Origin: Bacteroidia bacterium
Lineage (GTDB): Bacteria; Bacteroidota; Bacteroidia; Flavobacteriales; Flavobacteriaceae
Assembly (NCBI GenBank): GCA_030429835.1
Contig: JAUIGC010000007.1
Coordinates: 1 to 45,765 of the forward strand
DNA: 45,765 bases
Reading direction: 5' to 3'
Part shown: in pieces, positions 34,240 to 42,422 of the stretch
Layout of the letters: the number at the start of each line of letters is the position of its first letter
Position numbering within the stretch: the stretch's first letter is position 1
The notes under the pieces: model-generated
Told to the model about the DNA's origin: nothing
Databases searched by the model: none
The model's input: only the letters and a program-made list of their open reading frames with translations
Made by a program: the position numbers and the translations under genes

Positions 34240-35658
34240 TTAAAATTGAAAATAAATAAAATTGTCTGATTTTGAATAGAACAAGTTCATTAATATAATT
34301 ATAACACTACTGATAATGACAATTTTTAACATGCTGAAATTAGCCCCATATTTTTCAAGCCTTATATTTTTTTTAAATAAATAAAAATCAAAGGTTAAAC
34401 CAATACAAAGAACAAATATGGAGTTAATCATGATACTCATATCTCCAATGAATGGTTTCTCATAGTGAAAAGAAAAGATACTTTTTAAAGCATCGGTTGC
34501 GATATCCAAGGTAGGAGCCCTAAAAAATACCCATGCCAATAAGACTATAGTAAATGTAAGTGGATATCCTAGATATGATATTTTCTTTATAAAATTAAAT
34601 TTAGTTTGGGAGTTAATAAACTTTTCAATACTAAGTACAACACCGTGAATACCTCCCCAAATAATAAAGTTCCAAGAACTACCATGCCATAGTCCTCCCA
34701 AAAGCATGGTAAGCATAAGATTTCTATACGTAATTTTTATTCCTTTTCTATTGCCTCCAAGGGATATGTACAAATAATCCCGTAGCCAAAAAGAAAGTGA
34801 CATATGCCATTTACGCCAAAACTCTGTCAAAGATTTGGAAAAATATGGAAGGTTAAAATTTTGATTAAACCTAAAACCCAATAGTTTAGCAGTACCTATA
34901 GCGATATCTGAATATCCCGCAAAATCAAAATAAATTTGATACGAATAAAAAATGGTGGCGATTAAAACCGTACTAGAATTATACTGGCTAGGGTTTTCAT
35001 ATATAGTATCCACAAAAATCCCTAAATTATCTGCAATGACAATTTTTCTAAAGAGTCCGATAAGTATTTGTAAAATACCTTCATTAAACCATTCCTTTTT
35101 TAAAAATCTTTTTTTCTCTATTTGTGGGAGAAGATTGGAAGCTCGTTCAATGGGGCCTGCCACCAACTGTGGGAAAAATGCGATATAGGTGAAAAAGGAT
35201 ATAATATTTTTGGTAGGTTTAAAATCCTTTCTATAAATATCAATGGTATAACTTAAGGTCTGAAAGGTGTAGAAGCTTATACCTACGGGTAGAATGATAT
35301 CCAATGTGAGATTATTTGGTTCCCAGCCAAAAATCCCGACGGCCTGAGTGAAGGATTCCGCAAAAAAATTATAGTATTTAAAAATGGATAGAAAACCCAA
35401 ATTAGCAACCAAGCTTACCAATAACCAGAATTTTCGATGTTTTGTGTTTTCTGAATTGTGGATTTTTAAACCAGCGACAAAGTCAATTATGGAACTCAGT
35501 ACAATTAAAGATAGAAAACGCCAGTCCCACCATGCGTAAAAGATATAACTTGCAATCAACAACAAGATATTTTGCAGACCGAGTCTTTCGTTCAAGAACC
35601 AATACAGAACAAAAACAATGGGGAAAAAAATTAGAAAATCTATAGAATTGAATAACAT
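34240..35658 (-). CDS. MBOAT family O-acyltransferase (AlgI/DltB-like)
   Basis: A 472-residue polytopic membrane protein, typical length for the AlgI group. It starts MLFNSIDFLIFFPIVFVLYW, has VAGPIERASNLLPQI near 165 and FWRKWHMSLSFWLRDYLYI near 280. It carries the MBOAT histidine H325 in LWHGSSWNF and a second His (H338) in GGIHG. It would pass acyl groups across the membrane to the SGNH partner encoded just downstream. Together with the OafA-like gene at 11760-12815 this gives the locus two separate acylation routes. Confidence 0.92.
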   Translation of the reverse strand: MLFNSIDFLIFFPIVFVLYWFLNERLGLQNILLLIASYIFYAWWDWRFLSLIVLSSIIDFVAGLKIHNSENTKHRKFWLLVSLVANLGFLSIFKYYNFFAESFTQAVGIFGWEPNNLTLDIILPVGISFYTFQTLSYTIDIYRKDFKPTKNIISFFTYIAFFPQLVAGPIERASNLLPQIEKKRFLKKEWFNEGILQILIGLFRKIVIADNLGIFVDTIYENPSQYNSSTVLIATIFYSYQIYFDFAGYSDIAIGTAKLLGFRFNQNFNLPYFSKSLTEFWRKWHMSLSFWLRDYLYISLGGNRKGIKITYRNLMLTMLLGGLWHGSSWNFIIWGGIHGVVLSIEKFINSQTKFNFIKKISYLGYPLTFTIVLLAWVFFRAPTLDIATDALKSIFSFHYEKPFIGDMSIMINSIFVLCIGLTFDFYLFKKNIRLEKYGANFSMLKIVIISSVIIILMNLFYSKSDNFIYFQF

Positions 35659-35707
35659 GCTGGTATTCTATGTTTCAGAAAGCCTATCAACTTTGGGTTT
35701 TTGGATT

Positions 35708-36742
35708 TTATTTGGTTAAATCTCTGTAATAGGATTTATACCAATCTATGAAACGTTGTACCCCTTCTTTTATTGGCGTATTGGGACGATAATCATAATC
35801 TTTTATCAAATCATCCACATTGGCCCAGGTTTTTTCTACGTCCCCAGGTTGCATGGGCAACAACTCCTTTTTGGCGGTTTGCTGTAAACTCTCTTCAATG
35901 GCGGTAATAAAATCCATCAATTTTACAGATTTGCTATTGCCAATATTGTAGACTTTGTATCGATTCTTTTTGGGCTCATCAATGGCTATAGGACCTTCCA
36001 TTATGCGAACTACACCTTCCGTTATATCGTCGATGTAGGTAAAGTCCCTTTCCAGTTTCCCATTATTGAACACCTTGATGGGGTTGTTCTTCATAATGGC
36101 ATCCGTAAACAGGAACATGGCCATATCCGGTCTACCCCAAGGCCCATAAACCGTAAAAAAGCGCAACCCAGTCGTTTTAAATCCATAAAGATGGCCATAG
36201 GAATGGGCCATTAGTTCGTTACTTTTCTTGGTTGCTGCATACAAACTTACGGGATGGTCTACGGAGTCCGTAGTTTCAAAGGGAATTTTTTCGTTTAGCC
36301 CATATACGCTGGAACTACTGGCGTACACCAAATGTTTGACCTTAAAGTTGCGGCAGCACTCCAGAACATTCAAAAAGCCCACCAAGTTACTGTCCACATA
36401 GGCTTCTGGGTTTTCCAAACTATAGCGGACCCCTGCCTGGGCAGCAAGGTTGCACACGGTATCAAAGGCATATTGTTGAAACAATTTGGGTAATCCCTCC
36501 CGATCTTCCAAGGCCATACGTACAAAGGAAAAATTGGGATGACTTTCACTTTTCACTTCCTTTCCAAATATTTCGGCATTTATTTTTGGAATCCCCAATT
36601 GTTTTATGCGGTCGTATTTGAGGTTTACATCATAATAGTCATTAATATTGTCCAGGCCTACGACGGTGTGTCCTTTTTCCAAGAGCGACTTGGATACAAA
36701 ATAGCCTATAAAACCTGCGGCTCCTGTAACTAGAATATTCAC
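35708..36742 (-). CDS. UDP-glucuronate 4-epimerase (CapI-like)
   Basis: A 344-residue extended SDR epimerase. NAD-binding GAAGFIG is at 7-13, and the catalytic pair Y168-x3-K172 is in SLYAATKKSNE. The starts DNINDYYDVNLKYDRIKQL and FTVYGPWGRPDMAMFLFT are the hallmarks of the CapI/UDP-GlcA 4-epimerase subgroup. It converts UDP-glucuronate to UDP-galacturonate. The substrate is provided by the UDP-glucose 6-dehydrogenase encoded 119 bases upstream on the same strand. Confidence 0.9.
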   Translation of the reverse strand: MNILVTGAAGFIGYFVSKSLLEKGHTVVGLDNINDYYDVNLKYDRIKQLGIPKINAEIFGKEVKSESHPNFSFVRMALEDREGLPKLFQQYAFDTVCNLAAQAGVRYSLENPEAYVDSNLVGFLNVLECCRNFKVKHLVYASSSSVYGLNEKIPFETTDSVDHPVSLYAATKKSNELMAHSYGHLYGFKTTGLRFFTVYGPWGRPDMAMFLFTDAIMKNNPIKVFNNGKLERDFTYIDDITEGVVRIMEGPIAIDEPKKNRYKVYNIGNSKSVKLMDFITAIEESLQQTAKKELLPMQPGDVEKTWANVDDLIKDYDYRPNTPIKEGVQRFIDWYKSYYRDLTK

Positions 36743-36861
36743 TTGCTAATTATTTTTAAGTTTGAATGGAATGTAGTGCTGATATCTGGTCCTTTAAATT
36801 GATTCTTACCCCAATCAGCTCCTTACTGCAAGGGGGAAAGAGTCTCATAATTGAAATTTCC

Positions 36862-38259
36862 TTAGGATTGACCTATTTTGTAATAGTTAAAGCCGATATC
36901 CTCCATGGTTTCCTTATCTAAAATTCTACGACCATCAAAAACAAAGGCCGGTTTCAACATATTTTCAAAGATGTTGTTCCAATCATACGTTTTGAATTCA
37001 TCCCACTCCGTTAAAATGGCAATGGCATGCGCCTCTTTGGTTATCTCAATAGGTTCTTTAACGACCTGTAACAAATCCCTGTTTTCTTTAAGACTACGGG
37101 TGCCCAGATAGTCCAGGTCGGCATAAATTCGCTCTTCGGGTACCTTTGGGTCATAAACCACGACTTGGGCCCGTTCCTCCAATAGGGCATCTGCAACCGC
37201 AATGGCGGGAGATTCCCGGGTATCATTGGTGTCTTTTTTAAAGGCCCAACCATAGAGCACTATTTTTTTTCCTGAAACGGTATTGTATAGGGTTGATATA
37301 ATATTTTCAGCAAACCTTCTTTTTTGATAGTCATTGGCAATGATAACTTGCTCCCAATAATCGGCTACCTCGTTCAGGCCATACGATCTTGCTATATAGA
37401 CCAAGTTTAAGATGTCCTTTTGAAAACATGAACCCCCAAAGCCCACGGAAGCGTTTAGGAATTTTGGGCCGATCCTACTATCATAACCAATGGCCCGCGA
37501 AATTTCCTGTACATTGGCATCCGTTTTTTCGCACAATGCGGAAATGGTATTGATAGAGGATACCCTTTGTGCCAAAAAGGCATTGGCGACCAGCTTTGAA
37601 AGTTCCGAAGACCACACATTGGTCTGTAAAATACGCTCTTTGGGAAGCCAATGCTCATACACTGCGCTTAAGGCATCCTTTGCCGCCTGGCCCTTTGGGG
37701 TGTCGTTCCCCCCGATCAGCACGCGATCGGCATTCAAGAGGTCATCAATGGCCGTACCTTCTGCCAGGAATTCTGGATTGGACAAAATTTCAAAATGGAC
37801 GGAGTTTCCCGTATTGTCCAAAATATTCTGTATGGCCTGTGCCGTACGCACGGGCAATGTGGATTTCTCCACTACAATCTTATCATCCTTGGCCACTTTG
37901 GCTATATTCCGGGCACATAGTTCAATATATTTTAAATCTGCGGCCTGCCCCTTTCCCTTTCCATACGTTTTGGTAGGGGTATTGACCGAAATAAAAATCA
38001 TTTGGGCCTCTTCGATGGCCTTATCCACATCCGTAGAAAAAAAGAGGTTTTTTCCCCTGCTTTCCGCCACTATTTCCTTTAGGCCGGGCTCATAAATTGG
38101 AAGTGTATTCAAATCTTCCGTATTCCACTGTGCAATACGTTCTTCATTAATATCTACTACGGTTACCTGAATTTCCGGACATTTATTGGCAATGACGGAC
38201 ATGGTCGGTCCGCCCACATAACCAGCACCTATACAACAGATTTTTGTAATCTTTTTCAT
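36862..38259 (-). CDS. ugd: UDP-glucose 6-dehydrogenase (eukaryotic-like type)
   Basis: A 465-residue enzyme, longer than the 390-440 residues of common bacterial Ugd and with the animal-type signature [14 protein letters not shown] (12-25), [10 protein letters not shown] and the catalytic Cys278 in [19 protein letters not shown]. It oxidises UDP-glucose to UDP-glucuronate with NAD. It is the first gene of the minus-strand run and is divergent from the plus-strand aminotransferase operon, with 229 bases between them that must hold both promoters. Its product feeds the CapI-like epimerase. Confidence 0.94.
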   Translation of the reverse strand: MKKITKICCIGAGYVGGPTMSVIANKCPEIQVTVVDINEERIAQWNTEDLNTLPIYEPGLKEIVAESRGKNLFFSTDVDKAIEEAQMIFISVNTPTKTYGKGKGQAADLKYIELCARNIAKVAKDDKIVVEKSTLPVRTAQAIQNILDNTGNSVHFEILSNPEFLAEGTAIDDLLNADRVLIGGNDTPKGQAAKDALSAVYEHWLPKERILQTNVWSSELSKLVANAFLAQRVSSINTISALCEKTDANVQEISRAIGYDSRIGPKFLNASVGFGGSCFQKDILNLVYIARSYGLNEVADYWEQVIIANDYQKRRFAENIISTLYNTVSGKKIVLYGWAFKKDTNDTRESPAIAVADALLEERAQVVVYDPKVPEERIYADLDYLGTRSLKENRDLLQVVKEPIEITKEAHAIAILTEWDEFKTYDWNNIFENMLKPAFVFDGRRILDKETMEDIGFNYYKIGQS

Positions 38260-38457
38260 TTTATTGATTAGGGATTAAAAGACAAAGATGAAAAATAAAA
38301 TAGGTATTAAAAAGCCAAAGGATATGAAAAAGGCGAAATATCCCATAGCCTCGTTAAAAAGAATCCCACCGGACCTTTAACCGATAAATTATAAACCTTA
38401 GACGATTTATGTCCTTAATTGTATTGATTGAGCACGATAATAGTTAATTTTGAGAAC

Positions 38458-38465
38458 TATATTTG
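38458..38465 (+). promoter_or_regulatory. Possible -7 promoter box of the export operon (TATATTTG)
   Basis: This matches the Bacteroidota TAnnTTTG consensus and lies 23 bases before the TTG start of the aminotransferase gene, which would give a very short leader. No well-spaced TTG upstream element is seen. It would drive the aminotransferase, dehydratase, Wza-like and Wzc-like genes. Confidence 0.35.
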
Positions 38466-38488
38466 CAACCCTAAATTAGTACAACCAT

Positions 38489-39625
38489 TTGAAAACCATT
38501 GCAACACCTACTAAAGTTTGGCTTTCTTCACCCCATATGGGTGGTGAGGAGCTAAAATACGTGCACGAGGCCTTTGATACCAATTGGGTAGCTCCCTTGG
38601 GCCCCAATGTAGACGCGTTTGAGAAGGCTATTGAAAGTGAATTGGGAAATGGGGCACATGTAGCTGCCCTGAGCTCCGGAACCGCCGCCATCCATTTAGG
38701 TTTAAAATTGTTGGGTGTCGGTCCCGGCGATGAAGTCTTATGTCAGAGCTTTACTTTTTCTGCATCCGCCAATCCTATTTTATACCTGGGTGCGTCGCCT
38801 GTTTTTGTGGATAGTGAAACGGATACTTGGAACATAAGTCCGGCCTTGCTTAGGGAGGCCATTCTGGATAGAATACAAAACGCTAAGAAACCTAAGGCCA
38901 TCATAGCCGTACATTTATATGGGATGCCCTATAAAATTGAGGAGATACGATCTATTGCAGATGAATTTGAGATCCCCGTTCTAGAGGATAGTGCAGAAGC
39001 CCTTGGAAGTTCTTATAAGGGTACAGCATGTGGAAGCTTTGGTGATATAGGCATTTTATCCTTTAACGGGAACAAGATCATTACTACCTCCGGTGGGGGC
39101 GCATTGGTAACCAAGGATAGGAGCTTACGGGATAAGGCCATCTTTTTGGCCACGCAGGCACGGGACGATGCACCACATTACCAGCACAGCCACGTAGGGT
39201 ACAACTATAGAATGAGCAATGTTTTGGCAGGTATTGGTCGAGGACAAATGGAAGTTTTGGGGGAACGGGTATCTGCGCGAAGGAGCAATTACGAATATTA
39301 CCGTAATAATCTATATTCCTACAAGGATATTTCATTTTTACCAGAGCCAAAAGAATGTTTTTCCAATCGCTGGTTAAGTTGTATCTTGACCTCTAGTTAC
39401 GAGATGCGGGAACAACTACGAATGGCTCTATTAGACGAAAATATAGAGTCAAGACCCTTATGGAAACCACTTCATATGCAACCTATATTCGATGGGTATG
39501 AGCAATTTATGGATGGCACTTCCGAGACCCTTTTCAACAAAGGGTTGTGTCTGCCTAGTGGATCCAATCTTACACAGCATGATTTGGAACGAGTTTTGGC
39601 CGTAATTAAAAACGTTTTAGCATGA
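38489..39625 (+). CDS. DegT/PglE-type sugar aminotransferase
   Basis: A 378-residue PLP enzyme starting with TTG at 38489; no ATG lies before the conserved WLSSPHMGGEEL. It has SSGTAAIHLGLKLLGVGPGDE, the PLP-binding acid in LEDSAEALGSS and the Schiff-base lysine K196 in SFNGNKIITTSGGG. This group aminates 4-keto-6-deoxy-UDP-HexNAc. It overlaps the PglF-type dehydratase gene by 4 bases (ATGA), and the two together make UDP-4-amino-4,6-dideoxy-HexNAc. No PglD-like acetyltransferase is seen in the window. Confidence 0.9.
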   Translation: MKTIATPTKVWLSSPHMGGEELKYVHEAFDTNWVAPLGPNVDAFEKAIESELGNGAHVAALSSGTAAIHLGLKLLGVGPGDEVLCQSFTFSASANPILYLGASPVFVDSETDTWNISPALLREAILDRIQNAKKPKAIIAVHLYGMPYKIEEIRSIADEFEIPVLEDSAEALGSSYKGTACGSFGDIGILSFNGNKIITTSGGGALVTKDRSLRDKAIFLATQARDDAPHYQHSHVGYNYRMSNVLAGIGRGQMEVLGERVSARRSNYEYYRNNLYSYKDISFLPEPKECFSNRWLSCILTSSYEMREQLRMALLDENIESRPLWKPLHMQPIFDGYEQFMDGTSETLFNKGLCLPSGSNLTQHDLERVLAVIKNVLA

Positions 39626-41565
39626 TTCAAAAGTACATTACCTATAATGCCGAGCGATACGCGTCCAAATGGTTGGTTTTGGCAATAGACCTGTGTACCG
39701 TGGCGTTTGCATTTTTATTGTCATACCTTATTCGTTTTAATCTGACCTTGGATTTTGAAGTGGCCAAACTTTTGGTCCAATTGCCCTTGGTGGTAGTAAC
39801 GGCATTGATCGCATTTTTAATAGTGGGATCTTATAAGGGAGTAGTAAGGCATACGGGCGTCCGCGATGTATATAACATTTTCAATGCCGTATGTTTATCC
39901 AGTATTTTGGTGATTTTTATAGTGCTTGTCAATAGAACCTTCGGGGTGTTAAATCTATTCACTATACCGTTATCCATTATCATCATCAATAGTTTAATAA
40001 CTTTTATAGGTCTTACGTCTTCCCGCTTTGTCTTTAAGTCACTTTATAACGGAATGCATCAAAGCAATAGGCCCTTTAAGAATATCCTGATTTATGGTGC
40101 GGGCGATTCTGGGGTATTGACTCATGGCGCCATCACGAACCACGCACAGAGCGAGTATAGGGTGGTAGGGTATATAGATAGGGACGCCAAGAAAATTGGG
40201 AAAAAAATCAATGGTGTTCCTGTTTTTGCAAGACGGACACTTACGAAGGATTTTATCGAGAAAAATAAAATAGCCGAGATTATTTTTTCCATCCAGAATA
40301 TTGATTCCCTAAAACTTAGAAAGACGGTAGAGGGTCTAGTGGATTATCCCGTCGTGGTTAAAATTGTTCCGCCCATCGAAGATTGGATCAATGGGGAATT
40401 GAAGGTTTCACAAATAAAGCAGGTACAAATAGAGGATCTGCTGGATCGGGCTCCCATCAATATCAAGAATAGCAAAATTGAAATGGAACTCCTTAATAAG
40501 AGTATCATGGTTACCGGGGGAGCGGGTTCCATTGGGAGTGAAATTGTTAGGCAAATATGTAATTACTCCTACAAATCCCTTATTATTATCGATTCTGCAG
40601 AGTCTGCACTATATGATTTGCAGCAGGAGTTAAAGCAAAATGGGTGTCATAACTTTATCCCTATCGTTAGTGATATCAGGGATAAAAATAGAATGAACGC
40701 CATTTTTACGGAACATTGCCCAAATATGGTCTTTCATGCAGCGGCGTACAAACACGTGCCCCTGATGGAATACAATTCCTATGAGGCTATTAAAATCAAC
40801 GTTGCAGGTACAAAAACCATTGCCGATCTTTCATTGATTCATGGAGTAGAAAAGTTTGTATTCGTATCCACGGACAAAGCGGTAAACCCCACCAATGTCA
40901 TGGGTGCCTCTAAACGTATTGCAGAGATGTACATTAGCTGCATGCAAAAGGAAAATAAAACAAAATTTATAACTACAAGGTTTGGAAATGTACTGGGTTC
41001 CAATGGTTCAGTGATACCCTTATTCCGTAAGCAAATTGAAAAAGGTGGGCCGTTAACCTTGACCCATAAGGATATCACCCGTTATTTTATGACCATACCG
41101 GAAGCATCGCAATTGGTATTGGAGGCTGGAGCCATGGGCGAAGGCGGGGAGATTTTCATCTTTGATATGGGTGAATCGGTCAAGATCTTTGATTTGGCCA
41201 AAAATATGATCAAGTTATCCGGATTACGTTATCCTGAGGATATTGACATTAAAATTACGGGATTACGCCCAGGGGAAAAGCTTTATGAGGAGTTATTGGC
41301 CAATGGAGAAAACACCTTGCCCACCTATCATCAAAAAATAAAAATAAGTAAGGTAAGGGAGTTGGATTATGGTAAGGTCAGATCTCAAATTGATGAACTC
41401 TGTATCACCAATATGTTTTTTAACGGTAATACCATCAAGTTGATGAAGGAAATCGTGCCGGAATACGTATCCCAAAATTCAACTTTAAGTGAATTTGATA
41501 AAGTTGATGACCCTAAATTAAAAAATCTTAAAAGTAACCCCAACCTTAAAATTGTTCAACCCTAA
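39622..41565 (+). CDS. pglF: UDP-GlcNAc 4,6-dehydratase, membrane form (PglF/WbpM/CapD-like)
   Basis: A 647-residue protein: four N-terminal membrane helices (about 15-130), a first Rossmann-like domain (GAGDSGVL near 155), and the catalytic SDR domain with GGAGSIG (299-305), T417-D418-K419 in STDKAVNPTN, and M427-x3-K431 in place of the usual Tyr-x3-Lys. This is the pattern of the long PglF/WbpM dehydratases. It makes the 4-keto-6-deoxy sugar used by the aminotransferase encoded just upstream. The C-terminus (after about 560) is variable. A Wza-like gene follows 20 bases later, so these form one operon. Confidence 0.94.
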   Translation: MIQKYITYNAERYASKWLVLAIDLCTVAFAFLLSYLIRFNLTLDFEVAKLLVQLPLVVVTALIAFLIVGSYKGVVRHTGVRDVYNIFNAVCLSSILVIFIVLVNRTFGVLNLFTIPLSIIIINSLITFIGLTSSRFVFKSLYNGMHQSNRPFKNILIYGAGDSGVLTHGAITNHAQSEYRVVGYIDRDAKKIGKKINGVPVFARRTLTKDFIEKNKIAEIIFSIQNIDSLKLRKTVEGLVDYPVVVKIVPPIEDWINGELKVSQIKQVQIEDLLDRAPINIKNSKIEMELLNKSIMVTGGAGSIGSEIVRQICNYSYKSLIIIDSAESALYDLQQELKQNGCHNFIPIVSDIRDKNRMNAIFTEHCPNMVFHAAAYKHVPLMEYNSYEAIKINVAGTKTIADLSLIHGVEKFVFVSTDKAVNPTNVMGASKRIAEMYISCMQKENKTKFITTRFGNVLGSNGSVIPLFRKQIEKGGPLTLTHKDITRYFMTIPEASQLVLEAGAMGEGGEIFIFDMGESVKIFDLAKNMIKLSGLRYPEDIDIKITGLRPGEKLYEELLANGENTLPTYHQKIKISKVRELDYGKVRSQIDELCITNMFFNGNTIKLMKEIVPEYVSQNSTLSEFDKVDDPKLKNLKSNPNLKIVQP

Positions 41566-41585
41566 TTTTTAGCGTCTTACCAAAG

Positions 41586-42392
41586 ATGCCATCACGTACT
41601 ATTATGTTAAAAAACACTTATTTTATTAAAGGTATTTTCCTTGTCATTTTCACTGGAGCCTTACTGACCTCCTGTGCCTCTAAAAAGGAAATCGTGTATT
41701 TTCAAGATGCCCAGAATTATGAAACCATTGTAAGCGACAATAGCTACGTCAATACGTTTAAGATTGACGATGTGGTACGTATCAATGTGTCTACCTTAGA
41801 TCCAACTGCCAGTGCGCCGTTCAACATTTATATGAGCATGCAGGAAAGTGGTATAGGTAGTGGGGCAAGGCCCCAGCAATTGGACTACATTGTGGATAAA
41901 AAGGGCGAAATTGATTTTCCGGTTTTAGGGAATGTTAAAATTGTTGGATTGACCCCAGCAGAAACCAAGGACTTGCTGAAGGAAAAACTAAAGCCCTATT
42001 TAAAAGACCCCATCATCAACATACGTTTGGTCAATTTTGAGGTTACCGTATTAGGACAAGTGAATAGACCTGGGACCTATCCCGTAAATGGAGAGCAGAT
42101 AACGGTGTTGGAGGCTATTGGTTTGGCCAACGATTTGAATATAAAGGGAAGAAGGGATAATATTTTGGTTATTCGTGATTTTAATGGTACCAAGGTATAT
42201 ACCAGGATAGACTTGACCAGTAAGGATGCCTTAAATTCCCCCGTGTATTATCTAACACAAAACGACGTGGTGTATGTAGAGCCCAATAAATCCGCTGTAT
42301 CCCAATCTACCTTGGATAACAGGGCGGGATTGGCCGTTTCCATTGCTTCATTGGTGATCACTACCAGCGTAATTTTGTTGACCAGAAACTAA
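41586..42392 (+). CDS. Wza-like polysaccharide export lipoprotein
   Basis: A 268-residue outer-membrane export protein. Lipobox LTSC with Cys30 from the ATG at 41586 (Cys24 if the ATG at 41604 is used; I cannot decide between them). The polysaccharide export domain follows (about 50-150, YIVDKKGEIDFPVLGNVKI), then an SLBB domain (about 155-225, VTVLGQVNRPGTYPV). It ends with a C-terminal hydrophobic helix (SIASLVITTSVILL) as in many Bacteroidota forms, and is shorter than the E. coli protein. It would form the exit pore with the Wzc-like protein encoded 30 bases later. Confidence 0.92.
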   Translation: MPSRTIMLKNTYFIKGIFLVIFTGALLTSCASKKEIVYFQDAQNYETIVSDNSYVNTFKIDDVVRINVSTLDPTASAPFNIYMSMQESGIGSGARPQQLDYIVDKKGEIDFPVLGNVKIVGLTPAETKDLLKEKLKPYLKDPIINIRLVNFEVTVLGQVNRPGTYPVNGEQITVLEAIGLANDLNIKGRRDNILVIRDFNGTKVYTRIDLTSKDALNSPVYYLTQNDVVYVEPNKSAVSQSTLDNRAGLAVSIASLVITTSVILLTRN

Positions 42393-42422
42393 CACTATAC
42401 TCATCGCATTCAAATTAATTTC

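Noticed and set aside
37490-38095. 201-codon plus-strand frame opposite ugd
   Set aside because: It lies wholly antisense to a strongly conserved UDP-glucose dehydrogenase and has no motif or start context of its own.
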